NCBI GenBank assembly: GCA_026986655.1
Contig: JALSOD010000020.1
Span: 1-18,819, forward strand
DNA: 18,819 nucleotides
Source of the DNA: Caldifarciminota bacterium
Lineage (GTDB): Bacteria > Hydrothermota > Hydrothermia > B15-G9 > WFZT01
Direction: 5' to 3'
The notes beneath the pieces were generated by a model that saw only the letters and a program-made list of their open reading frames with translations, was not told the DNA's origin and did not search any database. Positions 1 through 5,478 of this stretch are shown here, piece after piece; positions within the stretch are counted from its first letter, which is position 1; each line of letters begins with the position of its first letter. Position numbers and translations under genes: made by a program.

Positions 1-229
1 GTTGACCATGTACGACCGACGATTGAATCTATCCAGCCAGGTTGAGAGTGAAGTTAGAAGATTTTTCGGAAATAAGGTTTACAGGAGTCTTATCCATCGA
101 AGTGTCCGCATAGCAGAATCTCCGAGCTTTGGCAGGCCTGTTGGCGTTTATGCTCCAGGCTCTCAGGGAGCAAAGGATTATTTAAGTCTTGCAAAGGAGT
201 TGTTAAATGGGAAAGAAAGTGTTGGGTAG
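1..229 (+). CDS. parA: ParA/Soj chromosome-partitioning ATPase, C-terminal part only
   Basis: This is the last 75 or so codons of a ParA-type ATPase; the N-terminus with the Walker motifs lies left of the window. ParA binds DNA non-specifically in its ATP form and works with ParB to segregate the chromosome origin. The visible part reads TMYDRRLNLSSQVESEVRRF, then VYRSLIHRSVRIAESPSFGR, then a final GAKDYLSLAKELL helix. This is the usual end of ParA/Soj: the Y-D-x-R-x-N-L-S block, the I-x-R-x-V-R-x-x-E-x-P-S block and the closing helix. The frame is open from base 2 and ends at TAG. The last 23 bases overlap parB, which fits the usual parAB operon. Identification is secure; only the true length is unknown. 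Confidence 0.93.
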   Translation, partial: LTMYDRRLNLSSQVESEVRRFFGNKVYRSLIHRSVRIAESPSFGRPVGVYAPGSQGAKDYLSLAKELLNGKESVG

Positions 230-1052
230 AGGGCTTGACGCCCTGATTTCGGATGAGGTTGTCAATACAGAGGAAATTTTGTTGCTAAATATTGACGAAA
301 TTGAGCCAAATCCGTTGCAACCGAGGTTTGTCTTTACCGAGGAAGAGATTGATACACTTGCAGAATCTATAAAGAAGAGAGGAGTCCTGCAGCCCATCAT
401 AGTGAGAAAAGTTGGTGATAAATACCAGCTTATAGCTGGCGAAAGAAGATGGCGTGCAGCAAAGAGAGCAGGACTTGAAAGAATACCGGCTCGTGTCATT
501 GAGATTGATGACAACGGTGCTCTCGAAATAGCGCTTGTGGAAAACCTGGATAGAAAGGATTTAAATCCTTTAGAGCTGGCCAAGGGATACCAGCTTTTGA
601 AAGACAGGTTCGGACTTACACAGGATGAAATTGCTAAGAAGATTGGAAGAAGCCGCTCCGCTGTCGCCAATACATTGAGACTGCTTCAGCTTGACGATTT
701 TGTAAAAGATTTAATTCACAGGGGGAAGCTCACTGAGGGACAGGCGAGGCCACTCGTTGGTCTTCCTCCAGACAAGCAGGTAAAATTCGCAAAGGTTATT
801 GTTGAGAAAAACCTTAATTCGAGGCAGATTGAGGAACTCGTAAGGAGAGAAAAGTCAAAATCTGAAAAAAGAGAGTCCAAAGATCGACAAACTTCCCGTA
901 TTATTTCAAAACTACTAAGTGAGAAATTAAACTACAAAGTTAAAGTAAAATTCGATCCCAGAGGTAAAAGCCGTTTGAGTATTGAGTTTAAAAACAAAGA
1001 TGAACTCAAAGAATTTTTGAGGAAACTAATCGGAGAGGAGATCGAAATTTAG
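207..1052 (+). CDS. parB: ParB/Spo0J family chromosome-partitioning protein
   Basis: ParB is the CTP-dependent DNA clamp that loads at parS sites and partners with ParA. The 281 residues match the family length. The N-terminus MGKKVLGRGLDALI is the usual ParA-interacting peptide. The CTP-binding domain has LQPIIVR (61-67), GERRWRA (78-84) and ENLDR (112-116). The helix-turn-helix is at about 137-160 (LTQDEIAKKIGRSRSAVANT), followed by RGKLTEGQARPL (172-183). A charged linker at about 213-230 leads to the C-terminal dimerization domain. The ATG has an AAAGGAG ribosome site at 193-199 inside the parA end. The TAG stop overlaps the AGGAGG ribosome site of the next gene. No parS-like 16-base palindrome was noticed in the window. 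Very sure. Confidence 0.97.
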   Translation: MGKKVLGRGLDALISDEVVNTEEILLLNIDEIEPNPLQPRFVFTEEEIDTLAESIKKRGVLQPIIVRKVGDKYQLIAGERRWRAAKRAGLERIPARVIEIDDNGALEIALVENLDRKDLNPLELAKGYQLLKDRFGLTQDEIAKKIGRSRSAVANTLRLLQLDDFVKDLIHRGKLTEGQARPLVGLPPDKQVKFAKVIVEKNLNSRQIEELVRREKSKSEKRESKDRQTSRIISKLLSEKLNYKVKVKFDPRGKSRLSIEFKNKDELKEFLRKLIGEEIEI

Positions 1053-1060
1053 GAGGAAAC

Positions 1061-1912
1061 ATGATAAGTATTCTCTTGACAGTGTTAATAAACATTGCTC
1101 CCGCTTACGACTTTCTAAATGTGGAGCCGTATTTTACCGTTCCTGTGGCCACTGATACAGGAGTGGCTGCGGTAAACAGGAATCCAGCTGGCCTAACCCG
1201 TCAGCGGATGTTTCTCTTTGCGCAGAAGGAATGGATATCCGATGCCACTATTTCTACCCTCCAATTTAACTGGAACAATTATGGATTCGCCATAAATTAC
1301 TATAGATTCGGAAAATTTGAGTACCACGGAAACACACCGGATGATTTGACCAGGACTTACTTTAATCCGTACGCCTACGAGATAAAAGTTGGTCGTAGTT
1401 TTCAGGTTGATCCAGAGGTAAAATTTGGACTCATGTTACAGTATTTTCAGGAGACAATTCTCTATAACTCTGTACACGGTTTTTATATGACAGTCGGCCT
1501 TCTTTATCATCCCCATAGGTTGAAAGGTTTGAAAGCGGGTGTTTCTTTTGAAAACGTTGGATTCAAGACAGGTTTCAGTGAATTTGTTTACAGAGCCCCC
1601 ATATTGGGGAATTTTGGAGTCTCTTATAATTTTAGGAAATTTGATCTCTCCTGGAATTTTTCCAAAGTTGTCACCTACGAAGGTGCACTAAGCAGTTTCA
1701 GTGCAGGTGATGTGAGAAATTTTTTCCAGGTGAGGTACAACCTATTCGACTTCTTAAAGATTGGAGGCGGGTATGAAACGGGAAGTGGAATCTCACCGTT
1801 AATTCTGACCCTTGAATTGAGGAAATCATTTATAAGCGTACTGGCTGGTGTAAGACCCATTGACACAGGTCTTGGATCAGTCAATACACTGAATCTAAAA
1901 CTATCGATATGA
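1061..1912 (+). CDS. PorV/PorQ-like outer-membrane beta-barrel protein
   Basis: A 283-residue exported protein. A short hydrophobic leader (residues 1-15) ends in A-P-A, a plausible signal peptidase I site before YDFLN. Soon after comes ATDTGVAAVNRNPAGLTRQR; the A-x-x-x-N-P-A-G-L block is the hallmark of the PorV/PorQ and FadL-like barrels. The rest alternates aromatic and small residues in strands of about 10 (for example NYGFAINYYRFGKFEY and KAGVSFENVGFKTGF) and ends in a strand, LNTLNLKLSI-like. PorV-type proteins are known from type IX secretion, but many FCB-group genomes carry numerous paralogs of unknown role, so no substrate is assigned. The gene starts 8 bases after parB behind AGGAGG (1051-1056). 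Its TGA stop overlaps the accA ATG (ATGA). Family call fairly sure; function unknown. Confidence 0.72.
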   Translation: MISILLTVLINIAPAYDFLNVEPYFTVPVATDTGVAAVNRNPAGLTRQRMFLFAQKEWISDATISTLQFNWNNYGFAINYYRFGKFEYHGNTPDDLTRTYFNPYAYEIKVGRSFQVDPEVKFGLMLQYFQETILYNSVHGFYMTVGLLYHPHRLKGLKAGVSFENVGFKTGFSEFVYRAPILGNFGVSYNFRKFDLSWNFSKVVTYEGALSSFSAGDVRNFFQVRYNLFDFLKIGGGYETGSGISPLILTLELRKSFISVLAGVRPIDTGLGSVNTLNLKLSI

Positions 1913-2862
1913 AGAGACTTTTAGACTTTGAAAGACCGATATACGAGGTAGAAAAGAAAATAAACGAATTAAAGAGTAAGGTTAAAGAATCTCCCGAGCT
2001 GGAGAAGGAGTTAAAAGCACTCGAAGAGCGTGCTCTCCGGCTTAAGGAAAAGGTTTATAAGAACCTGACACGCTGGCAGATTGTCCAGATAGCTAGACAT
2101 CCTGATCGTCCCCACTTTATCGATTACATTCATCTCCTTTTTAAGGATTTTATAGAACTTCACGGTGATAGAAATTTCAGAGATGACCCCTCAATTATCG
2201 GTGGAATCGCCACGATAGATGATTATAGAGTTATGGTAATCGGTCAGGAGAAGGGAAGGGATACGAAGGAGAAAATTTACAGAAATTTTGGAATGCCTCA
2301 CCCTGAAGGGTATAGAAAAGCCAAAAGACTTATGCTTCTTGCCGAAAAATTTGGTCTCCCGGTTTTGACATTTGTTGATACTCCAGGTGCCTATCCCGGA
2401 GTTGGTGCCGAGGAGAGAGGGCAGGCTTTTGCAATTGCTGAAAATCTAAAAGTTATGCTCTCGTTAAAGACTCCGATGATAACAATTGTGATCGGTGAAG
2501 GTGGGTCTGGTGGTGCCCTGGCGATAGCGCTCGGGGATAAGGTTTTCGCCCTGAAATATACGATTTATTCGGTGATTTCTCCAGAAGGGTGTGCATCTAT
2601 TCTGTGGAGAGACGGTAAAGAGGCCCCTCGTGCTGCAGAGGCTTTGAAACTTACGGCTCAGGATTTGCTGTCGTTTGAGATTATAGATGGTATAATCGAA
2701 GAGCCGCTGGGAGGTGCACACAACGATATTGAGTGGACTGCAGCGAGGATAAAGGAAGTGTTGATCAGTACTCTTCCAGAGTTGCTGGAACTTCCTCCTG
2801 GTGAACTAATCACCAGAAGACGAGAAAAGTACACAAAGATCGGGAAATTCATGGAAGTTTAA
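1909..2862 (+). CDS. accA: Acetyl-CoA carboxylase carboxyltransferase subunit alpha
   Basis: AccA and AccD together transfer carboxyl from biotin on AccB to acetyl-CoA, making malonyl-CoA for fatty-acid synthesis in the cytosol. The 317 residues match the usual length of about 320. An N-terminal coiled region with EVEKKINELKSKVKES is followed by RPHFIDYIHLLFKDFIELHG (67-86), GRDTKEKIYRNFGMPHPEGY (116-135), FVDTPGAYPGVGAEERGQA (155-173), the oxyanion glycines IGEGGSGGALAIALGD (195-210) and YSVISPEGCASILW (220-233). All are family signatures. The ATG overlaps the previous stop (ATGA), so translation is probably coupled to the outer-membrane protein gene. It is the last gene of this run and a probable terminator follows. 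Other acc genes are not in the window. Confidence 0.97.
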   Translation: MKRLLDFERPIYEVEKKINELKSKVKESPELEKELKALEERALRLKEKVYKNLTRWQIVQIARHPDRPHFIDYIHLLFKDFIELHGDRNFRDDPSIIGGIATIDDYRVMVIGQEKGRDTKEKIYRNFGMPHPEGYRKAKRLMLLAEKFGLPVLTFVDTPGAYPGVGAEERGQAFAIAENLKVMLSLKTPMITIVIGEGGSGGALAIALGDKVFALKYTIYSVISPEGCASILWRDGKEAPRAAEALKLTAQDLLSFEIIDGIIEEPLGGAHNDIEWTAARIKEVLISTLPELLELPPGELITRRREKYTKIGKFMEV

Positions 2863-2879
2863 TTCCTGAAAGATTTTTT
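2848..2879 (+). terminator. Probable rho-independent terminator after accA
   Basis: TTCA-(T)-GGAA at 2848-2856 can pair with TTCCTGAA at 2863-2870 around a GTTTAA loop, giving 8 pairs with one bulged T. AGA and a run of six T (2874-2879) follow. The 5' arm lies in the last accA codons. The stem is AT-rich and not strong, so this is a moderate call. The T run also overlaps the stop codon of the convergent SecB-like gene. Confidence 0.45.
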
Positions 2880-3309
2880 ATCCCTTCTCACCCTCGGGCA
2901 ATAGCTTGAAAAGCGGCAGTGTAAAGCTTGGCCACCCAAAATTTTGTACGATACTTTGAATCCAGAATCTAAGGTAGGGCCACGCATTTAAAATGACAGA
3001 TGACTTTGAGAAGTTGTCCAATATCTCTTTTTCCGGTTTGATCTGGGATGTATAAATTAGTTTTAACACTATTGAAATCTTTGCAGCTATCTTTCTGCTA
3101 TTTTTATCTGTGAATTTAAGATTCATATTCACCAAAAAACTCAGATTGGGATCGTCCTCAAAATGCTCAGTTTTTACTTCCATATCTACCTTTATCTTAC
3201 TTGGAGGATTGTCCTGTAGGAGTTTCACTTTTAATTCTTTTAAGATAATTTTGTGTAACTCAATACCTTTTATAAATTCACTGAGGTTGTCCATTTTAGG
3301 CAACTCCAT
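2878..3309 (-). CDS. SecB-like chaperone of a toxin-antitoxin-chaperone (TAC) module
   Basis: A 143-residue SecB-fold protein. The C-terminal part LNAWPYLRFWIQSIVQNFGW then PSFTLPLFKLL (108-137) matches the SecB signature, in which a hydrophobic-P-Y-x-R helix is followed by G-x-P and a final L-x-P strand. Residues 14-90 alternate in long strands, as in SecB (IKVDMEVKTEHF, LSFLVNMNLKF, KIAAKISIVLKLIY). SecB holds exported proteins unfolded, but copies next to a HigBA pair, like M. tuberculosis Rv1957, instead fold and protect the antitoxin. Here the gene directly follows such a pair, so I infer the TAC role. The first ATG overlaps the antitoxin by 14 bases. A second ATG at 3294, one base after the antitoxin stop and 9 bases behind GGAG, would give 138 residues and is an equally good start. 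Confidence 0.78.
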   Translation of the reverse strand: MELPKMDNLSEFIKGIELHKIILKELKVKLLQDNPPSKIKVDMEVKTEHFEDDPNLSFLVNMNLKFTDKNSRKIAAKISIVLKLIYTSQIKPEKEILDNFSKSSVILNAWPYLRFWIQSIVQNFGWPSFTLPLFKLLPEGEKG

Positions 3310-3727
3310 AAGACCTTATTCGTGTTTTCGAAATTATATTCCTGTTTGTTCCCATGGTGTTTATTTCATAGGAAGACTCGTCTTCGTTACTCACCAATCC
3401 TGCACTGGATACAACGATCATATAAGACTTACGCTTTTTTGAATAGTTAATGGTAATTTTTAAATCCGCGCCAAGGGCTTTTAGATATTTATAGATAGAT
3501 TCTATCTGATGATCATTGTTAGCATTTTCGAGCTTCGATATCCAGGACTGTGTCACCCCGAGTTTTTTAGCAAGTTCTTTTTGACTTATGCCCAGTTCTT
3601 TTCTAACTGATACCATCGCTATGGCAATGTTTACCCTGAATCTCTCCTCTGATATTATTTTTTCTTTCTCTTTTTTGGAGATATCTTTCGTTAATTCACG
3701 AATTAATTTGAAAATATCTTTTCCCAT
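3296..3727 (-). CDS. higA: Xre/HigA-type antitoxin with C-terminal extension (TAC antitoxin)
   Basis: A 143-residue DNA-binding protein. Residues 40-92 are a standard Xre helix-turn-helix: VRKELGISQKELAKKLGVTQ then SWISKLENANNDHQI, with a closing YLKALGADLKITI. This is the layout of HigA antitoxins, which bind the toxin and repress their own operon. After the domain comes a tail of about 40 residues (103-143, starting YMIVVSSAGLVS). In TAC systems such a tail is the chaperone addiction region that makes antitoxin stability depend on the SecB-like partner. I infer that role from position and neighbour only, since the tail is poorly conserved in the family. AAGGAGG (3742-3736) sits 8 bases before the ATG. 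The gene starts 16 bases after the toxin stop and overlaps the chaperone gene start. The region is markedly AT-rich (14 G or C in bases 3661-3720). Confidence 0.82.
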   Translation of the reverse strand: MGKDIFKLIRELTKDISKKEKEKIISEERFRVNIAIAMVSVRKELGISQKELAKKLGVTQSWISKLENANNDHQIESIYKYLKALGADLKITINYSKKRKSYMIVVSSAGLVSNEDESSYEINTMGTNRNIISKTRIRSYGVA

Positions 3728-3743
3728 TTCTGTTTCCTCCTTT

Positions 3744-4040
3744 TTAGTTTATTTTTAATATACTTTTACATCTTTTAATTGCTAATTTTTTCGACTTTTC
3801 AGGTATTTCTTGCAATTTTTTCTTCCATATCATAACGATATGGAGTGTTATAACTTCTTGAGGTTCACCGTCAACCTCTTTTATCCCACATAAAAATACC
3901 CTGACATTTCCCATCTTTTTCTTTGTTACCCTTAGTTCGTATATCGCCAGTGTTATGTTCATATATCTTGCAATCTTTATCTCATCGAGTAGCTTTGTTT
4001 GTAACAAAATTTCCAGAGGATGATTGTCAAGTTCTTCCAA
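3744..4040 (-). CDS. higB: HigB/RelE-superfamily (Gp49-like) toxin, possibly N-terminally broken
   Basis: The uninterrupted part ends with the C-terminal core of a HigB/Gp49-type mRNA interferase. IYELRV is followed by NVRVFLCG (the R of the Y-R-V-F motif), then ITLHIVMIWKKKLQEIPEKS ending in an alpha helix with A-I-K-R. This mirrors the family pattern L-x-E-L-R, R-V-x-F, L-H-x-F-x-K-K and P-x-x-x-I-x-x-A-x-x-R. It precedes an Xre antitoxin gene by 16 bases, the usual higBA order. The given start is TTG with no Shine-Dalgarno site, and 98 residues is short by about 40. The frame stays open to 4106 and the missing N-terminus continues upstream across two TAG codons (see the 4041-4178 entry). 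The product may therefore be inactive, or may start at an unusual codon after the AGGAGGT at 4074-4068. Confidence 0.62.
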   Translation of the reverse strand: MEELDNHPLEILLQTKLLDEIKIARYMNITLAIYELRVTKKKMGNVRVFLCGIKEVDGEPQEVITLHIVMIWKKKLQEIPEKSKKLAIKRCKSILKIN

Positions 4041-4178
4041 TCTTGTTTGAAGTATTAAGAGGATTTTACCTCCTATCGTTTTTCCAAAATCTTTGAGTAA
4101 TTTCTTCTACTCCTTAATAACTTGTGGTATGACATTTCGGTTTAAAGTAATGAGCATCTAATATTCCATATTTGTCAT
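4041..4178 (-). other. Upstream in-frame continuation of the toxin gene with two TAG codons
   Basis: Translated in the toxin frame from the ATG at 4178, this stretch gives MTNMEY, TAG (4160-4158), MLITLNRNVIPQVIKE, TAG (4109-4107), then KKLLKDFGKTIGGKILLILQ and TR into the toxin. HigB-type toxins begin with a strand of the M-x-x-E-Y-Y type, then a short S-G/N-G turn, V-x-E-F-hydrophobic, and a helix K-x-R-x-K-I-L. The translated pieces fit that order around both stops. The alignment is made by eye. TAG ends parA, parB, the sleB-type gene, comEC and the LEA-type gene in this window, so ordinary readthrough is not expected. Confidence 0.4.
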
Positions 4179-4182
4179 GTTT

Positions 4183-4211
4183 AGTCTAATAGATGATGAA
4201 ACCACAGTCAA
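4183..4211 (-). promoter_or_regulatory. Candidate sigma-70 promoter of the TAC operon
   Basis: On the minus strand TTGACT (4211-4206) is followed after exactly 17 bases by TAGACT (4188-4183). The -35 matches consensus at 5 of 6 and the -10 at 4 of 6. The ATG at 4178 is only 4 bases further on, so a transcript starting 6-8 bases after the -10 would begin at or inside that codon. Confidence 0.4.
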
Positions 4212-4243
4212 GCTTTTTGTTGTAAATTCACAGTTGTGGAAAG

Positions 4244-5128
4244 TCAGAGAAAATTTTTTAGCAAAGTGGTTGTGTAAAACTTTGTTGTGCCCATACGTCT
4301 TTTGAATTCTTCAACGCCCGGCAATCCCACACTTGAGCCCAGGTTGTAGAATTTGAACCCCCGGGATTTAAGCTCTTCTACGACCCTGTAATGGAGCAAA
4401 TTATTGGGTCTCAAATGTAAAAACTCTCTCTTTGATACTCCGTAGTGGTAAAAGGCATATCTTTTACCAAAAACGATAAAAACATGGGCGATGGGTTCTG
4501 TCCCATATAGTGCCGTGTACAATCCGGCTATTTTTTTTCTAATGAGATCATTAAAGAAAAAATCTTTACCAATGAGCCTTTTATCCACCCAATCCCTTCT
4601 TTTAAAGAATTCATTCAGGAAGATCTTCAAAAAATCTGGTGAGTCACTGACGGTTACCCCTTCTCTTATCGCTTTTTTTGCACCCCTTACAAAATTGTCA
4701 GATAAGACGTTACCTTTATCGAGGTCAATCACATGGGTAAAGCCCTCGATCTTTTTAAAACCTTCAAAGGAAATTGATTGTAGTTCGTTAAATGGGTCGA
4801 AATTGATAACAATCTTTTTGAAATGTTTTTTTAAGAAGTTGAGAAATTTCTGAATGCAATCATGCGATGGGGTACCTTTTATAGGGATAGGTCCTCCGTA
4901 TGTTCCAAGAGGACCACTATATAGAGCTTTAAAGAGAAGGATGGAAGAGGTGAGATATGGGAACAGAAAGTATGAATCTCCACAATTAACCAGGAATGCA
5001 CCTATTTTATAATTTTTCCTCAGTTTTTCATAGGATTCGAGCCATCCGGGAGAATAAAATGGTGGGTAAGTTTCAAGATTGTCTAAAATTTTTTGCCACT
5101 GGGTTTTGTCTATTTTTTCAAATTGCAA
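4244..5128 (-). CDS. FemAB-like GNAT-family acyl/aminoacyltransferase
   Basis: A 294-residue protein with the shape of the FemAB/BioF2-like GNAT group (Acetyltransf_6 type). The N-terminal half has FYSPGWLESYEKL (about 24-36), then FLFPYL and a glycine-rich GPLGTYGGPIP (about 72-82). The C-terminal half has the double-GNAT ending: YGTEPIAHVFIVFGKRYAFY, then RPNNLLHYRVVEELKSRGFK, NLGSS, G-V-E-E-F-K-R-R and MGT. Members transfer amino acids or acyl groups to peptidoglycan stems or other amines; the substrate cannot be read here. It stands alone, with no signal peptide. The start is TTG behind TTGAGGT (GAGGT at 5141-5137, about 8-9 bases away). It lies 203 bases from the TAC toxin's TTG start, in the same direction, with its own start signals. 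Family call good; function open. Confidence 0.7.
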   Translation of the reverse strand: MQFEKIDKTQWQKILDNLETYPPFYSPGWLESYEKLRKNYKIGAFLVNCGDSYFLFPYLTSSILLFKALYSGPLGTYGGPIPIKGTPSHDCIQKFLNFLKKHFKKIVINFDPFNELQSISFEGFKKIEGFTHVIDLDKGNVLSDNFVRGAKKAIREGVTVSDSPDFLKIFLNEFFKRRDWVDKRLIGKDFFFNDLIRKKIAGLYTALYGTEPIAHVFIVFGKRYAFYHYGVSKREFLHLRPNNLLHYRVVEELKSRGFKFYNLGSSVGLPGVEEFKRRMGTTKFYTTTLLKNFL

Positions 5129-5218
5129 TGTATTTTACCTCAAGATTCTTGTAGAGTTACTGAAGTTGTTGCATTTCGCATGAATTGATATAATTTTAAA
5201 TAATTAGCTAAGTGGTAT

Positions 5219-5329
5219 CTACCTCTCAATTATATCCAGTACGATGAGGAGGAAGGGGTATAAAAGAAGGATCACCGCTTTTGCTATCCCTGTTTTTTGC
5301 CACAAAGCAAAATCATTATGCTGCCTCAT
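5219..5329 (-). CDS. Possible small single-pass membrane protein (36 residues)
   Basis: From ATG at 5329 the minus strand encodes a short charged head (MRQHNDFALWQKTG), then IAKAVILLLYPFLLIVLDII, an uninterrupted membrane-span-like segment, and a charged end E-R before TAG. There is no Shine-Dalgarno site and no coding neighbour in an operon, and a 36-codon frame can arise by chance. I record it only because hydrophobic residues cluster in exactly one membrane-length block flanked by charges. Confidence 0.15.
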   Translation of the reverse strand: MRQHNDFALWQKTGIAKAVILLLYPFLLIVLDIIER

Positions 5330-5355
5330 GCGTAATTATCTGGTATAAATTTTTT

Positions 5356-5384
5356 GTGGGGCTGCACCGAAGGTGCAGCCCCAC
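5356..5384. repeat. Perfect 13-base-pair GC-rich inverted repeat
   Basis: GTGGGGCTGCACC at 5356-5368 is the exact reverse complement of 5372-5384, with loop GAA. The stem is GC-rich in AT-rich surroundings. On the plus strand the T run lies 5' of the stem (5351-5355); on the minus strand an A run follows. It therefore lacks the 3' U tract of an intrinsic terminator in both directions. It could be a REP-like repeat or an RNA stabilizing hairpin downstream of the acyl-CoA dehydrogenase gene. Copy number in the genome is unknown. Confidence 0.75.
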
Positions 5385-5478
5385 ATCCTTTAAATCCAAT
5401 CCAATTTTGATAAATGACATTTCTATTCGAATTCAGCCGTCCCGGTTTTCCGTCTTCTTAAATCCTCCGCTAAGAGAT

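Larger units (their letters stand above)
5129..5478. other. 350-base intergenic region between two minus-strand genes
   Basis: It holds the leader and ribosome site of the FemAB-like gene at its left end, one perfect GC-rich hairpin (5356-5384) and a possible 36-codon minus-strand reading frame (5219-5329). The plus-strand frame that crosses from 5281 into the acyl-CoA dehydrogenase gene has no ribosome site, runs through the hairpin and lies antisense to a real gene, so I do not call it. I see no RNA gene, riboswitch or insertion element. Confidence 0.6.

Noticed and set aside
1..1060. parS site near parAB
   Set aside because: No TGTTTCACGTGAAACA-like palindrome was found by eye here or elsewhere in the window.
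5356..5384. Hairpin as a rho-independent terminator of the acyl-CoA dehydrogenase gene
   Set aside because: In the minus direction the stem is followed by A residues, not T; in the plus direction the T run precedes the stem.
5380..5440. Minus-strand 34-codon frame starting near 5427 through the hairpin
   Set aside because: Composition is dictated by the palindrome, no ribosome site, no protein-like pattern.
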